From contig NZ_CAKRAH010000010.1 of assembly GCF_934294775.1 (NCBI RefSeq), positions 1 to 64,000 on the forward strand: a stretch of 64,000 nucleotides of DNA, read 5' to 3'. The position numbers were made by a program, and so were the translations under genes. Origin of the DNA: an uncultured Dorea sp. (GTDB taxonomy: Bacteria > Bacillota > Clostridia > Lachnospirales > Lachnospiraceae). Shown piece by piece: positions 17,357-26,739 of this stretch. How positions within the stretch are numbered: the stretch's first letter is position 1; each line of letters begins with the position of its first letter. The notes under the pieces are model-generated. The model saw only the letters and a list, made by a program, of their open reading frames with translations. It did no database searches and had not been told where the DNA came from.

Positions 17357-17385
17357 ACCGAAGGTCCGGAATACCTTCGGTTTTT
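17357..17385 (+). terminator. Intrinsic terminator after the binding-protein gene
   Basis: ACCGAAGGT (17357-17365) pairs with ACCTTCGGT (17373-17381) and is followed by TTTT. The stem is preceded by six A, so it could also work on the opposite strand. It ends the attenuator-controlled operon before metY. Confidence 0.85.
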
Positions 17386-17564
17386 CTATGCCAATATAGA
17401 GGGCGGCAACATTGTGAGTATACCATAAAATAAAAGATATTTAAATATATTTTACGAGAAAACTAATGATCTGTCTTGAAAAATAATCCTCACAGTGCTA
17501 AAGTATACTAAAAAGGTATGTTTTTGAAATGCATGAAAAAAGCACGCATCAAGGAGGAAAAATT

Positions 17565-18848
17565 ATGAGCGAATACAAGATGGGAACAAAATGCGTACAG
17601 GGAGGTTACACTCCGGGAAATGGCGAGCCGAGACAGGTTCCAATCGTACAGTCAACAACATTCAAATATGCAACCAGCGAAGACATGGGAAAATTATTCG
17701 ACCTGGAAGCGTCCGGATATTTTTATTCCAGACTGCAGAATCCAACAAATGATACAGTAGCAGCCAAGATTGCAGAGATGGAGGGTGGAACAGCAGCTAT
17801 GCTGACTTCATCCGGTCAGGCAGCGAACTTTTTTGCGTTATTTAATATCTGTGAATGTGGAGATCATATCGTGGCATCTTCATCTATTTACGGAGGAACA
17901 TTTAACCTGATCGATGTGACGATGAGAAAGATGGGAATCGATGTAACATTTGTATCACCGGATGCAACAGAAGAAGAGTTAAATGAAGCATTCAAGCCGA
18001 ACACGAAGGTAATGTTTGGAGAGACAATTGCCAATCCGGCGCTTACAGTACTGGATATTGAATTGTTTGCCAAAGTGGCACATGCACACGGCGTACCGCT
18101 GATCGTAGATAATACATTCCCGACACCGGTTAACTGCAGACCGTTTGAGTGGGGAGCAGATATTGTGACACATTCTACGACAAAGTATATGGATGGTCAT
18201 GGAGCAGCACTTGGCGGGGCAATTGTAGACAGTGGAAAGTTTGACTGGATGGCACATGCAGACAAGTATCCGGGACTTTGTACACCAGATGAGAGCTATC
18301 ACGGAATTACTTATGCTGAGAAATTCGGAAAAGAAGGTGCATTCATTACAAAGTGTACCGCTCAGCTGATGCGTGATTTTGGATCTATGCAGTCACCGCA
18401 GAATGCATTCATCTTAAACCTTGGTCTGGAGTCCCTGCACGTACGTATGCCAAAACATGTAGAGAATGGTCAGGCAGTTGCAGAATTCCTGGAAGCACAC
18501 CCAAAGGTAGCATATGTGAACTATTCCGGACTTCCGTCTGATAAATATTATGAAAGAGCGCAGAAATACCTTCCAAATGGTGGATGCGGTGTTGTATCCT
18601 TTGGATTAAAAGGTGGAAGAGAAGCAGCATCTACTTTCATGAAGACTTTAAAACTTGGAGCAATCGAGACGCATGTGGCAGATGCAAGAACATGCTGCCT
18701 GAATCCGGCAACATCTACACACAGACAGATGACAGATGAGCAGTTAAAGGAGGCCGGAGTACCGGCAGAGCTGATCCGTATCAGTCTGGGACTGGAAGAT
18801 AAGGAAGATCTGATCGCGGATATTTCTAATGCGCTGGATGCCATTTAA
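17565..18848 (+). CDS. metY: O-acetylhomoserine sulfhydrylase / PLP-dependent Cys-Met metabolism enzyme
   Basis: The 427-residue enzyme belongs to the Cys/Met metabolism PLP family (MetY/MetZ/MegL). It shows SRLQNPTNDT near residue 60, the LTSSGQAA loop binding the cofactor phosphate, IVDNTFPTP with the Asp that contacts the pyridine nitrogen, and the PLP Lys in THSTTKYMDGH. The length and YF(Y)SRLQNPT pattern favour O-acetylhomoserine sulfhydrylase, making homocysteine from O-acetylhomoserine and sulfide; a methionine gamma-lyase-like activity is possible. AAGGAGG precedes the ATG at 17565. No S-box or T-box is evident in the 180 bases upstream. It stands next to the Met/Cys-leader operon but has its own terminators on both sides. 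Confidence 0.85.
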   Translation: MSEYKMGTKCVQGGYTPGNGEPRQVPIVQSTTFKYATSEDMGKLFDLEASGYFYSRLQNPTNDTVAAKIAEMEGGTAAMLTSSGQAANFFALFNICECGDHIVASSSIYGGTFNLIDVTMRKMGIDVTFVSPDATEEELNEAFKPNTKVMFGETIANPALTVLDIELFAKVAHAHGVPLIVDNTFPTPVNCRPFEWGADIVTHSTTKYMDGHGAALGGAIVDSGKFDWMAHADKYPGLCTPDESYHGITYAEKFGKEGAFITKCTAQLMRDFGSMQSPQNAFILNLGLESLHVRMPKHVENGQAVAEFLEAHPKVAYVNYSGLPSDKYYERAQKYLPNGGCGVVSFGLKGGREAASTFMKTLKLGAIETHVADARTCCLNPATSTHRQMTDEQLKEAGVPAELIRISLGLEDKEDLIADISNALDAI

Positions 18849-18864
18849 GATATAGATTATGGAA

Positions 18865-18895
18865 AATAAGGCAGGTGATCCTGCCTTATTTTTTT
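18865..18895 (+). terminator. Intrinsic terminator of metY
   Basis: AATAAGGCAGG and CCTGCCTTATT form a perfect stem with a TGAT loop, followed by a run of T. The T-run abuts the -35 box of the next promoter. Confidence 0.9.
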
Positions 18896-18922
18896 GACGC
18901 TCACTGCTTATCATGGTAAAAT
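18894..18922 (+). promoter_or_regulatory. Sigma-A promoter of the NSS transporter operon
   Basis: TTGACG (18894-18899), a 17-base spacer and TAAAAT (18917-18922) form a good promoter that overlaps the end of the metY terminator. The leader of about 80 bases contains a small GGGAC/GTCCC stem just before the ribosome-binding site. Confidence 0.6.
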
Positions 18923-19009
18923 AGAGAAACCATGTGTATGGAATGTTTGAGCCGGAAGGGACAGTAAAAAAGCCAGAAAGAACCGTCCCCGTGGCAGAGA
19001 GGAAAAATT

Positions 19010-20332
19010 ATGAATAAAAGAGAATCATTTAACAGCAGATGGGGATTCATCTGTGCCTGTATCGGCTCTGCGGTCGGTATGGGAAATATCTGGATGTTTC
19101 CGACCAGAGTGTCGCTGTATGGAGGAGGATCATTTCTGATTCCGTATTTTATATTTGTAATATTGATCGGATCTACTGGTGTGATCGGTGAGATGAGCTT
19201 TGGACGTGCAGCGAAGTCCGGACCGATCGATGCATTTGGAATTGCCTGTGAGAAAAAAGGAAAGAGAAAAGCCGGGGTGGCACTGGGAATGATACCGGTA
19301 TTTGGTTCACTTGCCATGGCGATCGGTTACACGGTCGTGATGGGATGGATCTTACGATATGCGGTTGGTACATTTACCGGGGCAACGCTCCGTCCGGAAA
19401 ATGTAGATGAATTTGGAGCTGCGTTTGGTAAGATGGCATCAGCGTTTGGCAATAATATATGGCAGGTAATTGCACTTGTGGCCTGTATGCTGATCTTGAT
19501 GCTTGGAGTCGGCAGTGGAATTGAAAAAGCTAATAAGATCATGATGCCGATATTCTTCGTGCTGTTTGTAATCCTTGGAATCTATGTGGGATTTCAGCCT
19601 GGAGCGAGCGAAGGATACCGTTACATTTTCAGAGTAGATCCGAAGGCTTTTGCAGATCCGACGACATGGATTTTCGCACTTGGCCAGGCGTTCTTCTCGC
19701 TGTCGGTAGCGGGGAATGGAACGCTGATCTATGGCTCTTACCTGTCTGATGAAGAAGATATTCCGGCATCTGCGGGAAGAGTTGCATTTTTTGATACGAT
19801 AGCAGCAATGTTAGCAGCATTGGTAATCATTCCGGCGATGGCGACAACAGGAGCACAGCTGAATCAGGGAGGACCGGGGCTCCTCTTTATCTTTCTTCCG
19901 AATCTGATCAAGGGAATGCCGGGAGGATGGCTGATCGCAATCATCTTCTTTGTAGCGGTATTGCTTGCGGGTATGACTTCACTGATCAATTTGTATGAAG
20001 CTCCGATTGCAACCGTGCAGGAGAGGTTAAAGCTTGGAAGAGTGCCGGCATGTGCATTGACGGGAGTCGCAGGTGTGATCGTATCGCTTCTGATCCAGGG
20101 CATTGTATCTGACTGGATGGATCTTTTATCTATCTACATCTGTCCGCTGGGAGCGGGACTTGCGGGTATCATGTTCTTCTGGGTATGTGGTAAGGCCTTC
20201 GTGGAAAAACAGGTCAATAAAGGAAGAGAAGAACCGTATGTATCATGGTATTATACGGTGTGTAAATATTTCTATGTTCCAGTATGTTTTATAGTATTAA
20301 TTCTTGGTATTATTCTTGGAGGTATTGGTTAA
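19010..20332 (+). CDS. Neurotransmitter:sodium symporter (NSS/SNF) family amino-acid transporter
   Basis: This 440-residue protein has about eleven or twelve transmembrane segments and the NSS TM1 signature GSAVGMGNIWMFP, followed by GGGSFLIPY and GEMSFGR. Bacterial NSS proteins import amino acids with sodium (LeuT, TnaT, MhsT). In LeuT-type proteins the TM1 motif reads WRFP with a gating Arg; here the Arg is Met, with an Arg three residues later, which occurs in a Firmicutes subgroup. TM6 (FSLSVAGNGTLIYGSYL) retains the expected unwound Ser/Gly region. It is the first gene of a three-gene operon beside metY. An aromatic or sulfur amino acid is plausible as substrate but not shown. Confidence 0.82.
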   Translation: MNKRESFNSRWGFICACIGSAVGMGNIWMFPTRVSLYGGGSFLIPYFIFVILIGSTGVIGEMSFGRAAKSGPIDAFGIACEKKGKRKAGVALGMIPVFGSLAMAIGYTVVMGWILRYAVGTFTGATLRPENVDEFGAAFGKMASAFGNNIWQVIALVACMLILMLGVGSGIEKANKIMMPIFFVLFVILGIYVGFQPGASEGYRYIFRVDPKAFADPTTWIFALGQAFFSLSVAGNGTLIYGSYLSDEEDIPASAGRVAFFDTIAAMLAALVIIPAMATTGAQLNQGGPGLLFIFLPNLIKGMPGGWLIAIIFFVAVLLAGMTSLINLYEAPIATVQERLKLGRVPACALTGVAGVIVSLLIQGIVSDWMDLLSIYICPLGAGLAGIMFFWVCGKAFVEKQVNKGREEPYVSWYYTVCKYFYVPVCFIVLILGIILGGIG

Positions 20333-20474
20333 AAGAAGAGAGAAAATCAAGAAATTGTTTTTCTGATACACGCAGAAATACTGGGAAATATGATCTTGAG
20401 TTAAAATAGTTGGAAGTAGAACCGGATATGTTTATGGATATCTGGTGTGAAAAGAATGAGAGGATAAAGAAAGA

Positions 20475-21788
20475 ATGAAAAAAGGAAATGCAGTTGCACT
20501 ACTGCCAATTAGTGTGTTTTTGTGTATTTATCTGGGGCTTGGAATTTTATTCGAATATGTGATGAAGATTCCGATGGGGTTCTACAATGTCCCGATTATT
20601 ATCGCATTTCTTGCGGCGATTCTGGTGGCGTGTCTTCAGAACCGGAAGGTGAGTTTTGATGAGAAGCTTGGAATTATGGCGCAGGGACTTGCGGATAAGA
20701 ATATTATTACGATGCTTCTGATCTTTCTGACAGCCGGATCGTTTGTCGGTGTGGTTGGAAGAAGCAGTGCGGAGAGTGTGGCTTATTTTATGTTGTCGCT
20801 GATTCCAGCAAAATTTTCGGTGGCGGTATTATTCGTTGTAGCATGTTTTGTGTCTGTGGCTATGGGAACTTCGGTTGGAACGATCACATTGATTACGCCG
20901 ATTGCGGTGGCTGTGTCTAAGGCGTCTGGATTTGACATGGCACTTTGCATTGGTTCGGTCATGGGAGGATCGATGTTTGGAGATAACCTTTCTTTTATTT
21001 CGGATACAACAATTGCGGCATGTAACGGGCAGGGATGCCAGATGAAGGACAAATTCCGTGAGAACTTCGGTATTGCACTTCCGGCGGCGGTTGGAACGCT
21101 GGTGTTGATCCTGGTTCTTTCATTTCAGACGGATATCGCAGGACGTGTAAGTAAGTCTTACAACTTAGTGCAGATTATTCCATATGTGCTGGTTCTGATC
21201 GGTGGAATCATTGGAGTGAATGTATTTGTGGTACTTTTGATTGGAATTGTGTCTGGTTCGGCTATTATGCTTGCGGGCGGACACATCGCAGCGACAGATC
21301 TGCTGGCGAATATGGGATCCGGAGCTTCGGGAATGTTCGAGACGAGTATGGTAGCAATCCTGGTAGCGGCTATGTGCGCACTGATCCGTGAGTATGGCGG
21401 GTTTGATGCATTACTTGCAGGAATCCATAAGGTATTCAAAGGAAAAAAAGGCGGTCAGCTTGGTATGGGACTTCTGGTCGGAACGATGGATATCGCAACC
21501 GCGAATAATACCGTAGCAATCGTTATGGCAAATCCGATTGCAAAGGATATGGCAAAAGAATACGGAATCACACCGAGAAAGGCAGCTTCAATCCTCGATA
21601 CATTTTCCTGTATCTTCCAGGGAATCATTCCTTATGGAGCACAGATGCTGGTAGCGATATCAGCGGCGAGTGAGCTGGGATATAATCTTTCGGCTTTTCA
21701 GATTATGCCGAAGCTGTTTTATCCGTTTTTGTTGTTTGTGAGTTCGATGATATTTATCTTTGTAATTCCGTCTAAGAAGGAGAGGTAA
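20475..21788 (+). CDS. NhaC-like Na+/H+ antiporter family protein
   Basis: The 437-residue polytopic membrane protein has about eleven hydrophobic segments and the NhaC/antiporter family pattern: FVSVAMGTSVGTITLITPIAVAV, then MGGSMFGDNLSFISDTTIAAC with conserved acidic residues in the core, and a related internal repeat (GTMDIATANNTVAIVMANP). Relatives exchange sodium for protons or for metabolites such as malate/lactate or amino acids. Its ATG follows AGAGGATAAAG. It is separated by 142 bases from the sodium symporter gene and four bases from the next small gene. Recycling sodium used by the upstream symporter, or amino-acid exchange, would both fit. Confidence 0.8.
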   Translation: MKKGNAVALLPISVFLCIYLGLGILFEYVMKIPMGFYNVPIIIAFLAAILVACLQNRKVSFDEKLGIMAQGLADKNIITMLLIFLTAGSFVGVVGRSSAESVAYFMLSLIPAKFSVAVLFVVACFVSVAMGTSVGTITLITPIAVAVSKASGFDMALCIGSVMGGSMFGDNLSFISDTTIAACNGQGCQMKDKFRENFGIALPAAVGTLVLILVLSFQTDIAGRVSKSYNLVQIIPYVLVLIGGIIGVNVFVVLLIGIVSGSAIMLAGGHIAATDLLANMGSGASGMFETSMVAILVAAMCALIREYGGFDALLAGIHKVFKGKKGGQLGMGLLVGTMDIATANNTVAIVMANPIAKDMAKEYGITPRKAASILDTFSCIFQGIIPYGAQMLVAISAASELGYNLSAFQIMPKLFYPFLLFVSSMIFIFVIPSKKER

Positions 21789-21791
21789 ATC

Positions 21792-22262
21792 ATGACAGAA
21801 GAAATCAGACAAAAACTTACAGGTGCAGTCATCGGACTTGCGAGAACCTGTGAGAATAACGAAAAGACAGAGAACACCAACCGGGTATTCTTAGAAGCAC
21901 TGACGATAGCCGGGGACTGGTCGGCAAGTATCTTTGATATGAGTGATATGCTGGAGAAAGTAAGAAACGAAAAGTATACAGTCTCACCGGGATGCGTGAC
22001 CTGTGCAGCACCATGCGGCAATACAGATGACTATGATATGGAGAATCTGTGGAAAGAGTCTGAAGAGATTGGGGCATTTAAGAATACAATCCTTATGGTG
22101 GTTTATCAGGTGGCGGCAAAATTATATCATGCAGATCAGATAGAAGAATCTGAGACGATGAAATTATTATTCCGTGCAATATGTATGATTAGCTTTGAGG
22201 GCTGGAATATTGCAGGTCTTACGCCTGTGATGGTGGAGCTTGGGAAGGTTGAGCGGATGTAG
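21792..22262 (+). CDS. Conserved hypothetical protein with a CxxCxxxC motif
   Basis: I do not recognise this 156-residue protein with confidence. It is predominantly helical and soluble, without a signal peptide, and has a central SPGCVTCAAPCGNTDDY segment that could bind a metal or Fe-S cluster or undergo thiol redox. Its start is four bases after the antiporter stop, implying translational coupling. The spacing of cysteines is faintly reminiscent of hybrid-cluster protein regions, but the rest does not support that assignment. Its operon partners are membrane transporters, so a regulatory or redox accessory role is possible but unproven. Confidence 0.7.
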   Translation: MTEEIRQKLTGAVIGLARTCENNEKTENTNRVFLEALTIAGDWSASIFDMSDMLEKVRNEKYTVSPGCVTCAAPCGNTDDYDMENLWKESEEIGAFKNTILMVVYQVAAKLYHADQIEESETMKLLFRAICMISFEGWNIAGLTPVMVELGKVERM

Positions 22263-22401
22263 AGCGAACCGTCATGAGTTCGCAAAGAGCTGTCAACTGC
22301 CAAAGTATCCGTAAGGAGTTTTCGATGGTAAGTCCTGTAGGTGCAGGGGCGGCTGCTACGTGTTCAGAAGAAACTTCGAATGGAAGATAATAAAAAAAAC
22401 G

Positions 22402-22446
22402 CCAGATAGAACAGTAAAAAATGACAGTTCTATCTGGTATTTTTTG
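22402..22446. terminator. Bidirectional intrinsic terminator
   Basis: CCAGATAGAAC (22402-22412) pairs with GTTCTATCTGG (22427-22437), flanked by eight A on the left and TATTTTTT on the right. It can end both the plus-strand transporter operon and the minus-strand AraC-GH39 gene. Nothing recognisable lies between 22263 and 22401. Confidence 0.85.
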
Positions 22447-22448
22447 TA

Positions 22449-24821
22449 TTACAGTTGTTTCGTAATATCCCACAAAATGACTGTATGCGCAGACAGCTGT
22501 GCTGTCAGGGAAATGGTATCTTCGATGCGGACAAACAGGCGCTCTTCGAATGGAATACAAGATCTTACACGGTACTGATTTTCACTGGTATAAGCAAAAT
22601 GTCCGGCTTCATAAAAAGCGGAAGCGGAGAGATTACTTTCTTTATACTCATTGATCGTCAGATCAAGAATGCTTCCATGTTTCCGGCCAAGTGTTGTACG
22701 GCTGACCTGATACATGCCGGGAGGAAGATCAGTCAGATGAAAGGAAATGTCTATCAACGGAAGAGGGATAAACAGATCATATACATTGCTGAAATTATAT
22801 TCCGACATTCGGTAGATGGCGTCCGGGGCAAGGTGTGCATAGTGAAATGCCAGAATCTGGAAGTGGTGCGGACTTAACTGGAATGCAGCATAGTTATGTC
22901 CCTGTGCAATAATTTTATCACCTAATCTGTGTAAGAACTCAAAGGCATAATAAGAAGGATAGATTAGATCATCCTTTCCAATCATACCAGAACCCCAGTT
23001 ATTTTGAATGGACTGCCGGGTTATTTTGAATAACGGGGATCTGACATTACAGAGCAGCCAGTAGCCGGATAATTCACACAGAGAAGAAAGTTCCAGGACG
23101 CTTTTGGCAATAAAGGCAGACTGAAAGCAACTCTGCGAAAGTGGAAGTGGGATATTGGCAGAGGTCCATTCCGTGATATACAGAGGAATTCCGTTCATAT
23201 GTTTATTCAAAAGATCATTGATCTGTATACATAAGTTCCTGTAGTGGGAAGAATCAGCAGTAAATTGTAGCTGTCCGTTCTTCTGGCAGAACAGATTAAG
23301 GTTTAAAGAAAAGAATTCAAGTGAGATATTCTGTTCTTTTAAGACAGCAAGCAGCTGTTCAGGGGATATCTGATGTATGGATTCAGAATATCCGGGACCT
23401 CCGATCTGTGCCTGTGGGATGTAAGAATGAATGATCTGTGAGGCAAGCCGGACCTCTTCACAGTATTTTTCCACAGATATATGCGGAGAAAGCCAGAATT
23501 CGAACTTCCACTGACTCAGCCAGTCCATCGGCCATTTATTAATGCAGTGGATGATGAAATCTTCTAAAAGATGAAGAAAACGACTGCCATGGGACACGGA
23601 ATACAATTCCTTGTTTTTAATGGCCGTATAACTATAATCAAGAGGCAGACGGGACAGTTCGATTACAGGGCACAGATTCTGGTCATACAAAAAGGTAAAT
23701 ATACGGTCGCATTTCTGATAAGAATATTGATAGTGAGGCATAATTTTGGGGATGAATGCATTACTTACCACTTCCTGTAACCGGACATACTGAAAATGAA
23801 GAGTCTTACAGGCCGAAAGAAAAAGACACCGATATTTTTCCGACAGAAGGTTAGAGGCCGAACCTATATTGATCATCTTATAGTGATGGTGGAACACGGT
23901 GTCTGTTCCATGTGCGGAGAACGTGTACTGCTGTGGATAGGCAGCTGTCACATGGGGATCATGCCAGATGATGTCGGAAGATAAGGCATTTGTCTTCTGG
24001 GGTAACGGATTTTCTGTCAAACTCTTCCTATAGGCAGAAGGGGAAATCCCGTACGCTTTGCAAAAGTTTTTATACAGGATATTGGCATTGGAAAATCCAC
24101 TGTTCACGGCAATTTCTGCAAGTGGAGAATCAGTGTATCTGAGGGCATCCTGAACATACTTCAGTCTTACCTGTGTCAGATACTGATGAAATGTCATATC
24201 AAAATGTCTGGAAAAAAAGGCGGACAGATACTGCGGCGTAAGATATAACGTCTCAGAAAGCTGTGCCAGTGTCAGGTGTTCTGTATAGTGTCCTTCAATA
24301 TAACCGATGATAGAAGTGATACGCTGCTGCGCCAGATCCGTAAGTTTATGGTTCTGCGTAGACTTCGTATCTTTCAGAACCACACCGGTATGGAAGGAAG
24401 AAAGCTCATGAAGCAGGGCAAGAAGCTCCGAATATATGGATAGTGTGTCTGTATCAGAGTCCTGGGAACAGTCTGCATAGAGATCAAGAACCAGCTGTTT
24501 TATTCTGAGAAAGGAATCCTGCTGGTTCAGGACAGAGTTACAGTCCGAAGTTCTGAAAATCCCAAGCGCTTCATGGACAAAAATCCTGCGGATAGTAAGC
24601 AGGATCATCTGCCCATCGGAACAGCCTGCCTGGCAGGACTGGTCTGGATGTAGCAAAAAGATATCACCCGGATGACAGTCGAAGGAGACTGTAAGACCAG
24701 AGATATGTACCGTTCCGGAGACTGTATATAAGAAAGTATAATCCTCAGAATCAAATTTAACCGTATCGTTCAGGTAAATGGAACGGGCTTCTTTAATTGG
24801 AAATGTAGCTGTTAAATTCAT
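22449..24821 (-). CDS. AraC regulator fused to a GH39-like (beta-xylosidase-type) domain lacking the acid/base residue
   Basis: The 790-residue protein has an N-terminal cupin-like sensor (about 1-90), an AraC double helix-turn-helix (about 163-267, ending ILYKNFCKAYGISPSAYRK), and a C-terminal GH39-like TIM barrel plus beta-sandwich. In active GH39 enzymes the acid/base Glu lies in WxFEVWNEPN; here the aligned stretch is WKFEFWLSPHI, so that Glu is absent. The nucleophile motif is kept as LYITEWTS (E551). The barrel may therefore bind a sugar as a sensor instead of hydrolysing it. The ATG at 24821 overlaps the upstream stop (ATGA) and follows AAAGGAG. It is co-transcribed with another GH39-like gene and divergent from the glycoside-catabolic operon, which it likely regulates. 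Confidence 0.83.
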   Translation of the reverse strand: MNLTATFPIKEARSIYLNDTVKFDSEDYTFLYTVSGTVHISGLTVSFDCHPGDIFLLHPDQSCQAGCSDGQMILLTIRRIFVHEALGIFRTSDCNSVLNQQDSFLRIKQLVLDLYADCSQDSDTDTLSIYSELLALLHELSSFHTGVVLKDTKSTQNHKLTDLAQQRITSIIGYIEGHYTEHLTLAQLSETLYLTPQYLSAFFSRHFDMTFHQYLTQVRLKYVQDALRYTDSPLAEIAVNSGFSNANILYKNFCKAYGISPSAYRKSLTENPLPQKTNALSSDIIWHDPHVTAAYPQQYTFSAHGTDTVFHHHYKMINIGSASNLLSEKYRCLFLSACKTLHFQYVRLQEVVSNAFIPKIMPHYQYSYQKCDRIFTFLYDQNLCPVIELSRLPLDYSYTAIKNKELYSVSHGSRFLHLLEDFIIHCINKWPMDWLSQWKFEFWLSPHISVEKYCEEVRLASQIIHSYIPQAQIGGPGYSESIHQISPEQLLAVLKEQNISLEFFSLNLNLFCQKNGQLQFTADSSHYRNLCIQINDLLNKHMNGIPLYITEWTSANIPLPLSQSCFQSAFIAKSVLELSSLCELSGYWLLCNVRSPLFKITRQSIQNNWGSGMIGKDDLIYPSYYAFEFLHRLGDKIIAQGHNYAAFQLSPHHFQILAFHYAHLAPDAIYRMSEYNFSNVYDLFIPLPLIDISFHLTDLPPGMYQVSRTTLGRKHGSILDLTINEYKESNLSASAFYEAGHFAYTSENQYRVRSCIPFEERLFVRIEDTISLTAQLSAHTVILWDITKQL

Positions 24822-26362
24822 GCATTTTCTCCTTTGCTGTGCCATTCAATAAGATAAAGGTGTGCGCTTAAGCTGGATGTCGTGACAGACAGGGTGACAG
24901 GTTCTCCCGGAAGGACAGTGATTACCTGTATCTCAGGACGCATCGCCGACAGATATGCGAAATCATCGTATTCATACTGCCGGTTCCAGTTTAAATATTT
25001 CACTTTTTCCCATTCGTGAAATAGATTACCGTCAGAAATACTGACGGTAAATTTTTTTATAAAGTAAATGCCGGGTGGTACATCCTTTAACTGGACCTGA
25101 TAGTGCCTGTCTGGATGTAAGAAAAAGATATCTTCTGGTTTTTTGAGCTCTTCTTTTGCAATGTTCCGATCTAGGACTTCCGGACGCAGATGATCATACT
25201 GGAAGAAGAATAACTGATAACTTCCGGTAGAATTTGCAGTAATAATGTATTCTTTTCCAGCTTTTAAAAGATAATGTCCAAGTGTCTGCATCATTGTGTA
25301 GATATGAAAAGACGGTTTTGCAATCCCGGTATCGCTGAAAAGTCCCCATCCGCCAAAGAGAAAATCATACGTATCATCATAACGGAGTGGTAGATCTGAA
25401 AGTAGATAATACCCCATTGCAGAGATGTTACAGGACAACATATCCGTCAGTGATTTTGCAAGGAAAGCGGCTTGGTAACTCATGTCATTGATGTAGGTTC
25501 TGGATGAGATATTGGAATTAAATTCCGTGATCCAGATATCCATCTGCGGATATGTTTCGTGTATCAGGGAAGCGAAAACGGACAGACGGTTCTGGAAGGT
25601 TTCCGGATCTTCTGTGATATAGGTCTTCTGTATATCGTCATGCTTCATGGAATAGTTGTAAGCGGTAATAAAGTCAGGAGTTACATGATTAGTTCGGAAA
25701 GCCCGAAGCATAGAACGGATTACGGAAGCAGAGTTATCATTATCCCAGTCGTTGAATCCGGGACCGCCTATCTGTGCGGACGGAAGAATATGGTGGATTA
25801 GAGAAGCAATTTTCTTAAAATACACAAGATACTTCCGAAAGGTGAATTCTTCACGTTCGGAGAAGAACGTATAAGGATAACTGACTTCAAACCTCCAGGA
25901 TGACACGGTATCCTCTCCATATCGGTTTACACAGGCGTGGAGAAAAGAGGGCAGTACGGATAACAGATTATTAAAGTATTCATCCGAATTCATAAGCTGG
26001 CCGGAGGCGATATAAGACATCATATTTTCCTGAATCATGAATTGCTTATTGCCAAGTTCAAGGAATGGAAAGATATTCTGACGGATAAGGATATCCAGAA
26101 GATATAAAGTATCCGTAAAATCATAAAGAACATCATCTGTAGTATGGAAAATAGAAATAGTATCTATGATTCCACAGATTCTTCCATATTCAAAAGCCGA
26201 TAAAGACTGCACTTTTTGAAGCTGGGATTCGATATCGTGATTGATCAGATCAGCCGCGTATCCGAGGTTGATGAGTTTTTTCCAGTAGAGTGGAAATGTT
26301 GCAGATGGACGAAAGGAACAGGTAACGGGAATCGTCGTATCAGATATAGAATCAGTATTCAT
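24818..26362 (-). CDS. GH39-like protein with altered active site, paired with the AraC-GH39 regulator
   Basis: This 514-residue protein resembles the C-terminal half of the following gene. It has no signal peptide and no helix-turn-helix. GH39 landmarks include SSWRFEVSYPYTF (about 155-167) where active enzymes have WxFEVWNEPN, GGPGFND, and ITEFNSN with the presumed nucleophile Glu (about 280). As in its neighbour, the NEP acid/base Glu is missing. It could be a divergent glycosidase with another proton donor or a sugar-binding partner of the regulator. GGAGGT fits the ATG at 26362 better than the ATG at 26377. The four-base overlap with the regulator gene indicates tight co-expression. Enzymatic activity is uncertain. 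Confidence 0.78.
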   Translation of the reverse strand: MNTDSISDTTIPVTCSFRPSATFPLYWKKLINLGYAADLINHDIESQLQKVQSLSAFEYGRICGIIDTISIFHTTDDVLYDFTDTLYLLDILIRQNIFPFLELGNKQFMIQENMMSYIASGQLMNSDEYFNNLLSVLPSFLHACVNRYGEDTVSSWRFEVSYPYTFFSEREEFTFRKYLVYFKKIASLIHHILPSAQIGGPGFNDWDNDNSASVIRSMLRAFRTNHVTPDFITAYNYSMKHDDIQKTYITEDPETFQNRLSVFASLIHETYPQMDIWITEFNSNISSRTYINDMSYQAAFLAKSLTDMLSCNISAMGYYLLSDLPLRYDDTYDFLFGGWGLFSDTGIAKPSFHIYTMMQTLGHYLLKAGKEYIITANSTGSYQLFFFQYDHLRPEVLDRNIAKEELKKPEDIFFLHPDRHYQVQLKDVPPGIYFIKKFTVSISDGNLFHEWEKVKYLNWNRQYEYDDFAYLSAMRPEIQVITVLPGEPVTLSVTTSSLSAHLYLIEWHSKGENA

Positions 26363-26436
26363 AGCAGGCACCTCCAAAGTATCATAAATATTTCATATCA
26401 TTATAAAAATTATAAAGAAATATGGTAAACAGGGTA

Positions 26437-26485
26437 TTACTGTTCGCTGGCAAGAATTTTCAGGACTGAAAATTCTGCATGATAG
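26437..26485. repeat. 49-bp dispersed imperfect palindrome, copy A
   Basis: The core AGAATTTTCAG-GA-CTGAAAATTCT is an inverted repeat, and the 49-base unit is about 38/49 identical to 58756-58804. Both copies begin TTACTGTTC and share TGAT near the end. It lies within the 377-base gap 26363-26739, about 75 bases upstream of a minus-strand start. The rest of the gap is A/T-rich and has TATAAT at 26642-26647 for the plus-strand operon without a good -35 box, which would suit AraC-dependent activation. Confidence 0.65.
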
Positions 26486-26739
26486 AGTAACAACAAGACA
26501 TCTTCATAAGAGAAAATGTATCGCTGCATTTTTTCTTAAATTATATAAGAAAAAACGGGTGATAACAATAATAGATTAAAAAAAGAATGAAAAATAATAA
26601 AATATAATAAAAATAGAACGATATAAGAATAAAGCGATTGCTATAATGTGTACATGAAATCAAGAAGCGCGGAGATTTCGGAGGAGAAATGGAAACGAGC
26701 AAAAGAAATGAAAAAGAGAAATGAAAAAGGAGAAAAACA

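Noticed and set aside
17386..17564. Possible SAM (S-box) or T-box riboswitch ahead of metY
   Set aside because: I could not find the conserved S-box core, kink-turn, or T-box TGGNACCGCG sequence in the leader.
22219..22560. Minus-strand ORF of 113 codons spanning the intergenic terminator
   Set aside because: It reads through the bidirectional terminator, overlaps the real AraC-GH39 gene in another frame and has a low-complexity, non-protein-like sequence.
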